DNA of 49,581 bases from an uncultured Lachnospiraceae bacterium (GCA_902766735.1 CACXEU010000040.1:1-49581), one strand, 5' to 3'. Shown: positions 15,952 through 25,831, counted from the stretch's first letter. Program-made: numbers and translations. Notes: generated from the sequence alone by a model not told the origin.

Positions 15952-17259
15952 TTACACCTGTTCCGTTCCTTTAATATAATTGGCAAACTGCTGAGCTGTT
16001 CTTCCGGAAATGCCTCCGTGACTCAGTTCCCATTTATTTGCTTCTGCACGAATCTCCTCGTCTGACATCTTAACCCCCAGTCTTCTGCAAAGACCAATGG
16101 CAATTTCGAAATACTCCTTCTGGGAAGGCTTGGAATAATTGATGGTAACACCGAAACGATGTACCAAAGAAAGCTTTTCTTCAATGGTGTCAGAACGATG
16201 CATTCCATTGTCCACCGTAACATCGCTACGGTCATTCCATGTTTCCTTAATCAGATGTCTTCTATTTGATGTGGCATAAATCAATATGTTTTCCGGCTTT
16301 GTTTCCACACCGCCCTCAATAACCGCCTTCAGGAACTTATACTCGATTTCAAATTCCTCGAAAGACAAATCATCCATATAAATAATGAATTTATAGTTTC
16401 TGTTTTTAATCATGGAAATCACATTGGACAAGTCCTTAAACTGATGCTTATAAATTTCAATCATGCGAAGTCCTTGATCATAGTATTCATTGACAATCGC
16501 CTTAATACTGGTAGACTTACCGGTTCCGCTGTCCCCAAACAATAAACAGTTATTGCACTTTCTTCCCTGGACGAAGGCTTCTGTATTTTCCACCAGTTTC
16601 TTCTTCTGAATCTCGTAACCAATCAGGTCATCCAATACCACCTTATCCATATTGTTAATTGGTTTAAAGGTAATACCTGCACTTCCTTCTTCAATACGAA
16701 ATGCCTTGTTGAGACCAAACATTCCCACGCCATAAGCTTTATAAAAGTCAGTCACCGCCGCAAAGAATTCTTTTTCATCCTTTGCCGATTCCAGTTTTTC
16801 ACTAAGACTCCGAACCTTTTCGCTGACATTTTTATTGTATAATAATTCCTTCTTTTCAATGGCATTATAATGTTCTAACTTTTCAAAGCAGTCAATGCCC
16901 AGTTCTTTTTCCATCGGTTCAAAATCATAGTTGAACAGATTTCGGAACTGCTTGAAATCATTCTCCGCAAAATAGTTTACGGTTCCTTCATTGGCTCCCA
17001 CCTTTTCACAAGTCAGGCTGAAAGGATTTTCATTGGTAATCAAAAGATAAGTCAAATAATTGTGCCACAGATTCTTATCGAAGCCAAAATCTGTTGCCAC
17101 CACAAGAATTCGTTTCACCTGATGATAAATTCTGGTGATAATCTCATCTTTTTTATAATCTGTTTCCTTAAAATCCTTAATGATATTTGAAAGTTCCATT
17201 AAAATAGAATCCTCCGGCATATCTCCGTAAATCAATAATTTCGAAACTATATTATACAT
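15952..17259 (-). CDS. DUF815-family AAA+ ATPase
   Basis: A 435-residue DUF815 protein with an N-terminal helical domain (1-205) and a P-loop ATPase core. Walker A is [12 protein letters not shown] (239-250), Walker [13 protein letters not shown], and the sensor region [20 protein letters not shown] is well conserved in the family. Biochemical function is not established for DUF815. It heads the operon with the HPr-kinase-like, PqqD and S26 genes. The family is widespread without those partners, so the link could be only co-transcription. Confidence 0.9.
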   Translation of the reverse strand: MYNIVSKLLIYGDMPEDSILMELSNIIKDFKETDYKKDEIITRIYHQVKRILVVATDFGFDKNLWHNYLTYLLITNENPFSLTCEKVGANEGTVNYFAENDFKQFRNLFNYDFEPMEKELGIDCFEKLEHYNAIEKKELLYNKNVSEKVRSLSEKLESAKDEKEFFAAVTDFYKAYGVGMFGLNKAFRIEEGSAGITFKPINNMDKVVLDDLIGYEIQKKKLVENTEAFVQGRKCNNCLLFGDSGTGKSTSIKAIVNEYYDQGLRMIEIYKHQFKDLSNVISMIKNRNYKFIIYMDDLSFEEFEIEYKFLKAVIEGGVETKPENILIYATSNRRHLIKETWNDRSDVTVDNGMHRSDTIEEKLSLVHRFGVTINYSKPSQKEYFEIAIGLCRRLGVKMSDEEIRAEANKWELSHGGISGRTAQQFANYIKGTEQV

Positions 17260-17323
17260 CTGCTCTTCCTCTTTTTCTTCTAAACACTACTTATCATTAT
17301 AGCGGAATTTCCATAATAATCAA

Positions 17324-17354
17324 TAAAGAGGTGTGCTTTCGCACACCTCTTTAT
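17324..17354 (-). terminator. Terminator of the surface-protein gene at 17362
   Basis: Perfect 13-bp arms around a TTTC loop (AAAGAGGTGTGC and its complement), between the stop at 17362 and the DUF815 start. Confidence 0.85.
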
Positions 17355-17361
17355 CGCATTA

Positions 17362-18345
17362 TTAAAATACTACTTTTACAGCTTTTGAATAGCCACTGTA
17401 TTCTTTCTTCTTACCTTTTTTTGTATAGTATCTCGCTCTCAGATAATAAGTTCCTTTAGAAAGTTTTGTTGTCTTTAATACACCATATCTTTTTCCCTTA
17501 GTATCTGCTAATACTTTCGTTGCCTTCTTTGCACTCTTTCCAAAATAAATTTTATATCCTAAATTCTTTCTTGTTGAAATTCTGTATCTGAATTTAATGC
17601 CCTTTGAAGTTTTCTTTGGATTAAGCACTTTAAATCCTGGATGTTCTACACGATAAAGCATTGCAACGGTATTTGAAAATACAGATTCCGTTTCATTATA
17701 GATTGCAAGTACCGTATATGTGTATTCCTTATTGTATTTAACCTTTTTATCAACAAATTCCTTTTCTGTTGTGGTAGCAATCTTTACAAACTTTCCATTT
17801 CCGGTAGCTCTGTAGATTTCAAACTTCTTTCCGACAGCTGCAGTGGTTTTGTCAACTGGAAGTGCATTTGGTCTAATTATAATCTGAAATCCGCCTACAA
17901 CTCTATCCATGGTGCACACTGGCTGTGCAACATATTCCGGTGTTGTTGACCAATGTGGGTAAAGTGTTAAATCACTGACTCCCTTCCATGTTGGTCCTTC
18001 CTTGCTGCAATCCCAATAGGTTTCTGAACAGGCACCACCACAAGAATTATAAACCTGTTCTCCGCCTTCTTTTGCCGTAAACCATCCTGTGAAAAATACA
18101 CCGTTTTTCTTTGCTGTATAAGTTAAACTATAGTCATCGGAACCTTTTGTAACAGTGCAGGTATCATCGACCGGTAATTCCTCTTTCAACAACCCTCTGT
18201 CGTTCTTTTCTGCTCCATCAAATACAAACTTGATTGTGTTTTTTGTAACATCCTCTGCGGATACATTTTTTGCAGAAACAAATCCTGCAACTGCAAATGT
18301 AAATACTAATACTGATACTCTTGAAATCATTCTTAATTTTTTCAT
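17362..18345 (-). CDS. Secreted protein with InlB-type repeat and fibronectin-like region
   Basis: A 327-residue exported protein. The signal peptide is about 1-30 (VSVLVFTFAVAGFVSAKNVSA). Residues about 35-135 contain a Listeria-Bacteroides (InlB B-type) repeat, seen as FFTGWFTAKEGGEQV ... LTLYPHW. Residues about 140-230 look like a fibronectin-III-like module (FEIYRATGNGKFVKIATT ... YTVLAIYNETESVFSN). The C terminus is Lys/Tyr-rich (KGTYYLRARYYTKKGKKKEYSG). There is no sortase motif. It is probably a cell-surface or secreted adhesion-like protein; function not known. It lies 31 bp from the next secreted-protein gene and may be co-transcribed. Confidence 0.8.
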   Translation of the reverse strand: MKKLRMISRVSVLVFTFAVAGFVSAKNVSAEDVTKNTIKFVFDGAEKNDRGLLKEELPVDDTCTVTKGSDDYSLTYTAKKNGVFFTGWFTAKEGGEQVYNSCGGACSETYWDCSKEGPTWKGVSDLTLYPHWSTTPEYVAQPVCTMDRVVGGFQIIIRPNALPVDKTTAAVGKKFEIYRATGNGKFVKIATTTEKEFVDKKVKYNKEYTYTVLAIYNETESVFSNTVAMLYRVEHPGFKVLNPKKTSKGIKFRYRISTRKNLGYKIYFGKSAKKATKVLADTKGKRYGVLKTTKLSKGTYYLRARYYTKKGKKKEYSGYSKAVKVVF

Positions 18346-18376
18346 CTTTTCATTCTCCTTTTCGTTCTATTCTTTT

Positions 18377-19273
18377 TTAACCCCATTCCTGATATACCTT
18401 AAACTGGTTGTTTTTGTTGTTGACGTCAAGGTACTTCTTTAAAGCAATCCATCCTTCTGTTCCGTCTGCTGCTTTTACATATGCATAGATGTTATAACAT
18501 GCTTCATAGTGATTGTATACTGTAACTTTATCTTTAATTACATCGTAACGAACCTTTAAAATGCTTAATTTTGTATTCTTCTTTAAAGTCGCCTTCACAC
18601 CACTTGTTTGACTTGGTTTCTGATAAACAGTTGCATCTTCATTCAATTCATACTGATATTCTCTGGATTTCTTATTAAACACTACTTCGTTTTTTGTTTT
18701 TCTAACCAACTTTCCCTTTTTATATTCGAACTTAACGTCCGCAATATAGCTTGCCATACCAATTCCACTCGGAGAATCATAACCGATTATTAAAGTTCCC
18801 TTTCCATCTGTAGTGATATAATCAGCTGATCCAGCCCAGACTCTTTCAAAACTCATCTCCTTATCAACCCCACCTAAGTCAAGCACTTTGTTAAGCTTTC
18901 CTTTTTTGTAAGTAAAAATTCCTGCTTTATTAGTAAAGGTACAACTATTTCCTCTTCCATAAAATGCAATTTCTTTTCCTGCCTTTTTCTTGTTAATATC
19001 CAGGACTTTACAGCAAGCATCATAACCCTTAACTTTCAAAACCTTTTTCCCATCTATATATAAAGTGAATTTATCATATTCTGAATTTTTAATTTTCTTC
19101 GACTTAATCTTAATCGTTTCTTTTCCTTTTTTCCCATCAAGGTTGATCGAGTACTTTTTGTTTATCTTTAATGTCTTTGCCTCTACGGAATTTGTTGTTC
19201 CGATAAATCCTACTGCAGCTACGATTGCTACAACTCCTATTGTCTTCATGATTGTCTTGTTAAATTTTTTCAT
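18377..19273 (-). CDS. Secreted lysine-rich protein with SH3-like end
   Basis: A 298-residue exported protein with signal peptide about 1-32 (TIGVVAIVAAVGFIGTTNSVEA). The mature part starts with a strand-rich domain (INLDGKKGKETIKIKSKKI, LYIDGKKVLKVKG) typical of Lachnospiraceae surface proteins that read out 'IDG.KV' strands. Residues about 205-290 resemble a bacterial SH3 domain (YQLNEDATVYQKPS-type start, ATLKKNTKLSILKV, GTEGWIALKKYL). The ribosome site is GGGAGAAAGGG. I assign no function beyond a secreted, possibly wall-binding protein. Confidence 0.78.
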   Translation of the reverse strand: MKKFNKTIMKTIGVVAIVAAVGFIGTTNSVEAKTLKINKKYSINLDGKKGKETIKIKSKKIKNSEYDKFTLYIDGKKVLKVKGYDACCKVLDINKKKAGKEIAFYGRGNSCTFTNKAGIFTYKKGKLNKVLDLGGVDKEMSFERVWAGSADYITTDGKGTLIIGYDSPSGIGMASYIADVKFEYKKGKLVRKTKNEVVFNKKSREYQYELNEDATVYQKPSQTSGVKATLKKNTKLSILKVRYDVIKDKVTVYNHYEACYNIYAYVKAADGTEGWIALKKYLDVNNKNNQFKVYQEWG

Positions 19274-19606
19274 TTCTTTTTCCCTTTCTCCCGCGCTTTT
19301 TTAGCGCCTTTTCATATGTCTTACTTTGCAAAGCTAGGTCATTGTAACTCCACTTTTTTCCAATTGCAATACTATTTTTATGTAATTATTTTCATAAATT
19401 CTTAACATTTTGGTGTGAGATATTACAGCAAAAAATCATCATTTTTTTCATATTCAGTTAATGTTGCATTTTGAGGCTTTGTTACCCCTATCATTTTGCA
19501 AAATCAACTTCTTTTCATTAATTTCAGCAAGTTTTACGCAATTATTTTTAATATATTTAAAACTAAACAGTATTATATTTAAAATAATATTGTTACAAAA
19601 CTTCAC
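19274..19606. other. Intergenic region, nothing assigned
   Basis: About 330 bp of AT-rich sequence upstream of the secreted protein at 18377. I see only a small GCGC-N7-GCGC inverted repeat (19293-19307) near its ribosome site, and no gene or clear promoter. Confidence 0.5.
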
Positions 19607-19637
19607 AAAAAAATTCGGCGCAAAGCCGAATTTTTTT
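19607..19637 (-). terminator. Terminator of the gene at 19639
   Basis: Thirteen-base perfect arms (AAAAAAATTCGGC and its complement) with a five-base loop and T run on either strand. Confidence 0.85.
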
Positions 19638-19638
19638 A

Positions 19639-20694
19639 TTATTTCACTTTTGTACCGTCAAATGCTGCTTCACCGATTCTTTTTACTCTAGCCGTTACAT
19701 TACACAGGACTCCATAATAGCGAACCTTTACACTTTTTAACTTCTTACATTTATAAAATCCATGATTCTTAATTACCTTCACTGAACTTGGAAGTATCAC
19801 TGTTTGCAACGTTTTATTTCCTGAATAACCAGCATTATCTTCATACATTTTATGTGTCGCAAAGGCATAACTTCCAATGCCCTTTACCCCCTTTGGCACC
19901 TCTAATTTCTTTGCCTTTCCTGTATATCTCACCAGATACTTTTTATAAATCCGCATTCCTTTCTTATACTGTGTATATTTTTTAGGGAATTTTAAATTTG
20001 ACGCCTTCACATCGTCGAAATATTCAAGTAATTCACTTATGGTATTGACTGATAATTTTCCATTTTTGAAGGTCAACTTTTCGGTGCTTGCACCAGAGTG
20101 CCAATCCAAGTACTCTGGCATATCAAAATTAATCTCCTTCAAAGATTTTGGAAATACAATTTTCTTTGCTACAATTACCGAAGAGTATTCATCCATACTC
20201 AATTCGTCTGCCTCATTCTCACTATATCCCCTTTTCTTAAATCCGATTCCACCATAATAATAATTTCCATATTTTATGATTGCCGAAAGATTCACTATCG
20301 TTGTTCCTTCCTTAATGGTAACTGTTTTTTCTCCATATGGAATCGCAATCAATGTTTTTCCATCTAAACTATACTTTGCACCATCAATTACTGTATATGC
20401 ATCGTCATCCCAAAGTCCACAAAGATTTCCGGTAAATTCTAACTGTCCATCCGTTTGATAACGACAAGTTGTTCCTTCTTTGATAATAAATTGATGTCCC
20501 TTATATTCTACAACATCATCTCCATCATATCCCAGATATACACATTTTAATCCGGGCACACTTTCAATATCCTTTTTGGAATCCAGTACGACTTCATTAA
20601 AACCCGAGTCCTGTGCCATAACTAACTCCTTTGCCCCAAACATCGTCGCTACAACTGCAGCAAATACCATAAATAAATTTAACACTCTCTTCAT
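19639..20694 (-). CDS. Secreted BspA-like leucine-rich-repeat protein
   Basis: A 351-residue exported protein. The start MKRVLNLFM is chosen because AAGGAAGGAG precedes it; 15 upstream in-frame codons have no site. The signal peptide is about 1-27 (VFAAVVATMFGAKELVMA). The C-terminal third carries LRR_5 (BspA/TpLRR) repeats, such as PKGVKGIGSYAFATHKMY and TVILPSSVKVIKNHGFYKC. The middle has YSLDGKTLIAIPYGEKTVTIKEGTT, a pattern of the same family. Such proteins are surface adhesins or cell-contact proteins in gut bacteria. The last repeat ends abruptly (GEAAFDGTKVK), with no anchor motif. Confidence 0.85.
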   Translation of the reverse strand: MKRVLNLFMVFAAVVATMFGAKELVMAQDSGFNEVVLDSKKDIESVPGLKCVYLGYDGDDVVEYKGHQFIIKEGTTCRYQTDGQLEFTGNLCGLWDDDAYTVIDGAKYSLDGKTLIAIPYGEKTVTIKEGTTIVNLSAIIKYGNYYYGGIGFKKRGYSENEADELSMDEYSSVIVAKKIVFPKSLKEINFDMPEYLDWHSGASTEKLTFKNGKLSVNTISELLEYFDDVKASNLKFPKKYTQYKKGMRIYKKYLVRYTGKAKKLEVPKGVKGIGSYAFATHKMYEDNAGYSGNKTLQTVILPSSVKVIKNHGFYKCKKLKSVKVRYYGVLCNVTARVKRIGEAAFDGTKVK

Positions 20695-20837
20695 AACAAG
20701 CTCCTTCCTTATTCTCTTTTTAATCTCCACAAAAACCACGTGCTCAGAACGCTTTTTTCTATTTCACCTTTATAAACGATTGTTTTTTATATTTTATTTC
20801 AAATAATTTAAAATCTCTTTTCAAGTATTATATCCGG

Positions 20838-21022
20838 TTCGCTTCTTCTCGCTGATGCGGCATTCGCCGCATCAAACGATCATAAATGAGTCACATACAG
20901 CTCGAATCTGCTTCGCTTCTTCTCGCTGATGCGGCATTCGCCGCATCAAACAAAAAGAAAGGAATTCGGATCGAAAGCGAGCTTTCACCGAATTCCTTTC
21001 TTTTTGTTTCATGTGACTCATT
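20838..21022. repeat. Nested inverted-repeat element X1
   Basis: The outer arms are AATGAGTCACAT (20885-20896) and its complement (21011-21022). Inside are a GATGCGGC-type palindrome and a perfect 22-bp inverted repeat (20948-20969 with 20988-21009) whose loop contains GAAAGC/GCTTTC. A 40-bp stretch with that palindrome (20912-20951) is also repeated directly outside the outer arm at 20838-20877. The plan and some sequence recur at 47075-47214. No coding potential is evident. A further GC-rich hairpin (CCCGG...CCGGG, about 21043-21060) lies between it and the grcA stop and may help end the pfl transcript. Confidence 0.75.
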
Positions 21023-21080
21023 GCTTACGCACAAGAATGGACCCGGTATAAACCGGGCCCTTAAAAAGCTTTACTTCTTC

Positions 21081-21329
21081 TTATAAACCTGTGCTAGCGT
21101 GGAATGTTCTGTGGATTACATCATCCTGCTGTTCCTTTGTTAATTTGATAAAGTTTACAGCATATCCAGAAACACGGATTGTAAGCTGTGGGTATTTTTC
21201 AGGATGTTCCTGAGCATCAAGTAATGTTTCTTTGTTTAATACATTAACATTTAAGTGATGTCCACCCTTTGATGCATATCCATCTAATAAAGATACTAAA
21301 TTATCTACCTGCTGTGTGCTTGCTGACAT
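21081..21329 (-). CDS. Stand-alone glycyl-radical domain (GrcA-like), C-terminal part of a split pyruvate formate-lyase
   Basis: An 82-residue protein equal to the C-terminal glycyl-radical domain of pyruvate formate-lyase. It contains [31 protein letters not shown] with the radical Gly55, and [17 protein letters not shown]. The linked PFL core at 22125 lacks exactly this part. The start of this protein (NLVSLLDGY) continues where the core ends relative to full-length PFL. It has its own perfect ribosome site (AGGAGG) 12 bp after pflA. The simplest reading is that it must combine with the core to make an active enzyme; stress-repair GrcA/YfiD is the related known case. Confidence 0.9.
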   Translation of the reverse strand: MSASTQQVDNLVSLLDGYASKGGHHLNVNVLNKETLLDAQEHPEKYPQLTIRVSGYAVNFIKLTKEQQDDVIHRTFHASTGL

Positions 21330-21341
21330 ATTCTTTTCCTC

Positions 21342-22103
21342 CTATTTTTTTAATAATTCTGCTCGGGATTCTTTAAACCCTTTCATCACAATCTCCCTGG
21401 CCGATAATGCCATTTCCTTTGTGGCAGGTTCAATACCCTTTAACGGGTAATCAATTCCCAGCTGTTCGTATTTTACAACTCCCATATCATGATATGGAAG
21501 AATATCTAATGCATTCACATGCTTTAATGTTCCAATAAACTTTCCAAGACGATAAAGAGAATCTTTATCCATGGTCACATGTGGAACAACTACATGGCGA
21601 ATCCATATTTCCTTTCCCTTGGAATCAAGGTACTGGGCAAATTTTAAAATATTGTCGTTAGGTCTCTTACATAATTCCTGATGTTTCTCAGGATCAATAT
21701 GCTTGATATCCAACATAATTAAGTCAGTCACTTCCATCAATCGGTCAACCTTCTTTACATAATCCGGATTGTCCGGCTGGAACGTGGTACCGGATGTATC
21801 CAGGCAGGTATGAATTCCTCGCTTGTGAGCTGCCTCAAACAGCTCTGTCAGGAAATCGATTTGAACCATCGCCTCTCCGCCGGTAGCGGTAATACCGCCG
21901 TCCTTGTAGAAAGACTTTTTGCTCTCATACGTATCCATAATCTGATCCACGGTCATTTCTTCGCCACCCTCCATACTCCAGGTATCAGGGTTATGACAAT
22001 ATGCACATCTCATTGGACATCCCTTGAAGAATACTACAAGACGTACTCCAGGACCATCAACTGTTCCAAAACTCTCAATTGAATGAATTATACCTTTAGC
22101 CAA
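21342..22103 (-). CDS. pflA: Pyruvate formate-lyase activating enzyme
   Basis: A 253-residue radical-SAM enzyme that abstracts a hydrogen from the PFL glycine using S-adenosylmethionine and a 4Fe-4S cluster. The cluster motif CPMRCAYC has Cys29, Cys33 and Cys36. HNPDTW and the GGEAMVQ glycine motif follow, as in PflA. It starts with TTG, preceded by AGGGATGA; the only nearby ATG runs into a stop. It is encoded between the PFL core and its detached radical domain, which is its substrate. Confidence 0.95.
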   Translation of the reverse strand: MAKGIIHSIESFGTVDGPGVRLVVFFKGCPMRCAYCHNPDTWSMEGGEEMTVDQIMDTYESKKSFYKDGGITATGGEAMVQIDFLTELFEAAHKRGIHTCLDTSGTTFQPDNPDYVKKVDRLMEVTDLIMLDIKHIDPEKHQELCKRPNDNILKFAQYLDSKGKEIWIRHVVVPHVTMDKDSLYRLGKFIGTLKHVNALDILPYHDMGVVKYEQLGIDYPLKGIEPATKEMALSAREIVMKGFKESRAELLKK

Positions 22104-22124
22104 TTTGAATCATCCCTATCTTAA

Positions 22125-24173
22125 TTATTTATCTAATTCTACTCCAATGTCGCTTAAATCTCCAACGATTACATCATCCTTTCCAAGTGCTCCAGGAATG
22201 ATTGTAAATGTATTTGAAATACCATCCTGTGAGTTATTGAATGGAAGCTTAGCAACTGAAGAAAGTGAAGAAACGGCACCGCTCTTATCTCTTCCGTGAA
22301 GTGGGTTAGCACCTGGTGCGAATGGCTGTCCAGCCTTTCTTCCGTCAGGTGTGTTACCTGTGTTCTTACCATATGTTACGTTAGATGTAATTGTAAGAAT
22401 TGACTGTGTTGGAATACCATCTCTGTATGTGTACTGCTGTCTTAAGTATCCCATAAACTTGTTAACGATTTCTACAGCGATATCATCAACTCTGTCATCA
22501 TCGTTACCATACTTAGGGAAATCTCCAGTAGTTTCAAAGTCAACTACTACTCCATCTTCGTCTCTGATACATTTAACTTCTGCATACTTGATAGCTGAAA
22601 GTGAGTCAGCAACTACTGAAAGACCAGCGATACCTGTTGCGAACCATCTTGTAACCTTAGCATCATGTAATGCCATCTGAATTCTTTCATAAGAATATTT
22701 GTCATGCATGTAGTGGATGCAGTTTAATGCGCTAACATAAACTCTAGCTAACCACTTCATCATGTCTTCATATTTATCCATTACTTCATCGTAATCAAGA
22801 ACATCTGATGTAATTGGTCTATACTTAGGTCCTACCTGAACCTTAGTCTTTTCATCCACACCACCGTTGATAGCGTAAAGTAAACATTTTGCAAGGTTTG
22901 CTCTAGCTCCGAAGAACTGCATTTCCTTACCGATTCTCATTGAAGATACACAACATGCGATACCGTAGTCATCACCATGTGTTACTCTCATTAAGTCATC
23001 ATTTTCGTACTGCATTGATGAGTATTCAATAGATAACTTAGCACAGAACCTCTTAAATGCTTCAGGAAGTCTTGTAGACCAAAGTACTGTAAGGTTTGGT
23101 TCTGGAGCTGCACCTAAGTTTTCTAATGTATGAAGATATCTGAATGACATCTTTGTAACCATGTGACGTCCGTCAATACCAACACCACCGATTGATTCTG
23201 TAACCCAAACCGGATCACCAGCGAAAATCTGGTTGTATTCAGGAGTTCTTGCGAACTTAACACATCTTAACTTCATAATGAAGTGATCGATGAATTCCTG
23301 AATCTGTTCTTCTGTAAATGTTCCGTTTGCTAAATCTCTTTCAGCATAGCAGTCAATAAATGTAGAAGTACGTCCAAGAGACATAGCTGCACCATTCTGT
23401 TCCTTAACTGCTGCAAGATATCCTAAGTACATCCACTGAATAGCTTCCTGTACGTTCTTTGCAGGTTTTGAAATGTCAAATCCGTAGATTTCACCTAACT
23501 GCTTTAATTCCTGAAGAGCTCTGATCTGTTCAGAATATTCTTCTCTGTCACGAATAACATCAGGTGTCATTGTCATAAGGTCTGTTCCAGACTTCTGTGC
23601 CTTCTTATCTTCGATTAATGCATCAATACCATAAAGAGCAACTCTTCTGTAGTCACCGATGATACGTCCACGTCCGTAAGCATCTGGAAGACCAGTTACG
23701 ATATGGTTTGTACGACATGTTCTGATTTCCGGTGTATAAGCATCGAATACACCTGCGTTATGAGTCTTTCTGTAGTTTGTGTAGAAATCTACTACTTCAG
23801 GATCTACTTCATAACCATTGTCTGAACAAGCTTTCATAGCCATACGGATACCACCGTTAACCTGAAGACCTCTCTTGAAAGGCTTATCTGTCTGGAAACC
23901 AACGATTGTTTCCTTATCCTTATCTAAATATCCGGCACCATGTGATGTAATTGTCTGAACAACCTTTGTGTCCATGTCTAAAACACCACCAGCTTCTCTT
24001 TCCTTCTTCTGAAGATCAAGTACCTGATTCCATAAATCTGTTGTTGCCTGTGTAGGGCCTGCTAAGAAACTTTCGTCACCATCATATGGTGTGTAGTTCT
24101 TCTGGATAAAATCTCTGACGTTTACTTCTTTCTGCCAAGCACCGCCGACAAATCCTGTCCACTCTTCTCTCAT
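22125..24173 (-). CDS. pflB: Pyruvate formate-lyase core lacking the glycyl-radical domain
   Basis: A 682-residue glycyl-radical enzyme core that converts pyruvate and CoA to acetyl-CoA and formate. The catalytic cysteine pair is present at 407-408 (GIACCVSSM). The chain follows E. coli PflB to [25 protein letters not shown] and PGALGKDD, then stops (VELDK, TAA) before the RVSGYAV segment. That segment is encoded separately at 21081-21329. E. coli PflB is about 760 residues. The start MREEWTGF follows AGGAGG; an upstream in-frame extension has no ribosome site. I see no sign of a recent frameshift at the end, because pflA follows with its own site. Confidence 0.95.
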   Translation of the reverse strand: MREEWTGFVGGAWQKEVNVRDFIQKNYTPYDGDESFLAGPTQATTDLWNQVLDLQKKEREAGGVLDMDTKVVQTITSHGAGYLDKDKETIVGFQTDKPFKRGLQVNGGIRMAMKACSDNGYEVDPEVVDFYTNYRKTHNAGVFDAYTPEIRTCRTNHIVTGLPDAYGRGRIIGDYRRVALYGIDALIEDKKAQKSGTDLMTMTPDVIRDREEYSEQIRALQELKQLGEIYGFDISKPAKNVQEAIQWMYLGYLAAVKEQNGAAMSLGRTSTFIDCYAERDLANGTFTEEQIQEFIDHFIMKLRCVKFARTPEYNQIFAGDPVWVTESIGGVGIDGRHMVTKMSFRYLHTLENLGAAPEPNLTVLWSTRLPEAFKRFCAKLSIEYSSMQYENDDLMRVTHGDDYGIACCVSSMRIGKEMQFFGARANLAKCLLYAINGGVDEKTKVQVGPKYRPITSDVLDYDEVMDKYEDMMKWLARVYVSALNCIHYMHDKYSYERIQMALHDAKVTRWFATGIAGLSVVADSLSAIKYAEVKCIRDEDGVVVDFETTGDFPKYGNDDDRVDDIAVEIVNKFMGYLRQQYTYRDGIPTQSILTITSNVTYGKNTGNTPDGRKAGQPFAPGANPLHGRDKSGAVSSLSSVAKLPFNNSQDGISNTFTIIPGALGKDDVIVGDLSDIGVELDK

Positions 24174-24263
24174 TTTCTTTTTCCTCCTAAAAATATAAAT
24201 AAAGTAAAGCTTATAGTAAACGGACTTCTTCAAAATCGAATCCGCCCATTACCTGATTATTAA

Positions 24264-24800
24264 TTAACAAAACGTAAGAACATCTTCAACAGCCTTTCTC
24301 TTTGGAGCCATCGGTTCGTCTGCCGGATATCCAACAGCAACCAATGCCATTAAAAGCTGTCCTTCAGGAACCTGAAGGATTTCCTGCGCCTTGTCTATAT
24401 CATAAAGACCCATGATAACTGTTCCCAATCCTTTTTCATGAGCTGCCAGACATAAGGTCTGCGTAGCAATTCCATTGTCAAAGGCCTGCCAGTTATCTTC
24501 TCTGATAGTAGAATAACTACCATCTCTTTCGAAACCGGAACGCTTGTCCACGATTAATGTTGCAATCAAAGCAGATGCACCGTCGATAATCGACTGGTTA
24601 TGTTCTGCACAACATTCTTTGGAAATACGGTTCTTGATTTCCGGATCTGTTATGGCAATATAACGGGTAGTCTGTGAATTCTTCCAAGAAGGTGCGTATA
24701 TTGCTGCAGAAACTATTTCAGCAATCAAATCTTTCGAAACTTTTTCTTCTGTATATTTTCGAACGCTTCTTCTTGTTTTAATACATGTAATCGTATCCAT
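24264..24800 (-). CDS. Nitroreductase-family FMN protein
   Basis: A 178-residue oxidoreductase of the nitroreductase fold, a dimer that binds FMN and uses NAD(P)H. The typical N terminus TRRSVRKYTEEKV is followed by APSWKNSQTTRYI, and the C-terminal LLMALVAVGYPADEPMAPKRK is also typical. The ribosome site is GGAGG. It lies 90 bp upstream of the PFL core on the same strand and could be co-transcribed with it; the region between them has no obvious terminator. The natural substrate is unknown. Confidence 0.9.
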   Translation of the reverse strand: MDTITCIKTRRSVRKYTEEKVSKDLIAEIVSAAIYAPSWKNSQTTRYIAITDPEIKNRISKECCAEHNQSIIDGASALIATLIVDKRSGFERDGSYSTIREDNWQAFDNGIATQTLCLAAHEKGLGTVIMGLYDIDKAQEILQVPEGQLLMALVAVGYPADEPMAPKRKAVEDVLTFC

Positions 24801-25165
24801 AAATGTACCTCCTTCATTTTTTCATTGTCTTAGTGGAAACATCTATGTAGCTCCTAAAAAAGAGCGCACTACTACACATACGTAGCCATTTTCACTAACT
24901 GTGATAAATATAACACTTTATGATTCGTTTTGCAACGGATAGAATCAACAAATTTTGATTAAATGTTGATGTTTTTATAAATTGCATAAAATCCTGAAAA
25001 AAGCACCTTGAAACTTTAAATAATTCACAATTTTTTTAGGACACCTCTTCAAGGTATCTTCAGTTTACTTCGCTTTTTTCATTTCTTCTGTTGCAATTGC
25101 AACATTGCATAAAATTTGTTAAACTTTTTATAGGAAAAAGGATTCGGATTTAGAAAGGAGTTCTT
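24801..25165. promoter_or_regulatory. Divergent control region between nitroreductase/pfl and the Crp/Fnr regulator
   Basis: This 365-bp AT-rich stretch should hold promoters for both directions. The one clear symmetric motif is AATCAA (24943-24948), six bases, then TTGATT (24955-24960), a possible operator. I could not place -35/-10 boxes with confidence. Its position suggests that the Crp/Fnr protein controls the fermentation genes. Confidence 0.4.
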
Positions 25166-25831
25166 ATGAAGATTACGGAAAACAATTTATTTCACAACAT
25201 CAATGAGTCAGAACAACAAGAGATGATGCATTGCTTTAATACTTTCAAAAAATCATATCATGCTGGGGAAATCATCCTGTTTTACGATGAGGACGACAAG
25301 GGGATTGGAATTTTGGAAAAAGGGGAGGCCTGTGTCATTCATGTAAATGACGCCGGCAACCGAACCATTTTGGAGCATTTGTCTGAAGGAGAGATTTTCG
25401 GGCAATTGTTTTATTACTATGCCGGCAAGGAAAACATTACCGTGGAAGCAGTTACGAACTGTGAGATTCGCTACATTGACTTCGAGCATATCGTGAAGCG
25501 TTGTTCCAAGGCCTGCGCCCATCATAGCCAGTTGGTTAACAATATTTTATTAATGGTTTCCGATAAAACTCAAAGCATTTGTGAACATCTGGAGGTTTTG
25601 AGTCAGCGAACCATCCGGGAACGATTGATGACTTATTTCGAGATTCTTGCAGCTCAGGAAGGAAAACAATCCTTCGTCCTTCCATTTACTATGAGTGCCC
25701 TGGCTGATTATCTGTCTGTGGATCGCAGTGCCATGAGTCGAGAACTCAGCAAAATGAAAGAGGAAGGGCTCATTCAGATTGAGAAAAAGAAAGTTACCAT
25801 ATGCAAAAAAAATAAGGACGGCTTCTCATAG
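25166..25831 (+). CDS. Crp/Fnr-family transcription regulator
   Basis: A 221-residue regulator. The N-terminal cyclic-nucleotide-binding-like beta barrel spans about 15-120 (YHAGEIILFYDEDD, LEHLSEGEIFGQLF). A dimer helix follows, then a Crp-type winged helix (about 170-205: MSALADYLSVDRSAMSRELSKMKEEGLIQ). It lacks the N-terminal four-cysteine pattern of FNR, so the signal is not obvious. It is divergent from nitroreductase-pflB and is a natural candidate for their control. A ribosome site (AAAGGAG) precedes the ATG. Confidence 0.92.
   Translation: MKITENNLFHNINESEQQEMMHCFNTFKKSYHAGEIILFYDEDDKGIGILEKGEACVIHVNDAGNRTILEHLSEGEIFGQLFYYYAGKENITVEAVTNCEIRYIDFEHIVKRCSKACAHHSQLVNNILLMVSDKTQSICEHLEVLSQRTIRERLMTYFEILAAQEGKQSFVLPFTMSALADYLSVDRSAMSRELSKMKEEGLIQIEKKKVTICKKNKDGFS

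Noticed and set aside
22105..22330. Frameshift as the reason for the short PFL core
   Set aside because: The missing segment is not found in another frame after the stop; instead pflA follows with its own start, and the segment sits in a separate gene with a good ribosome site.
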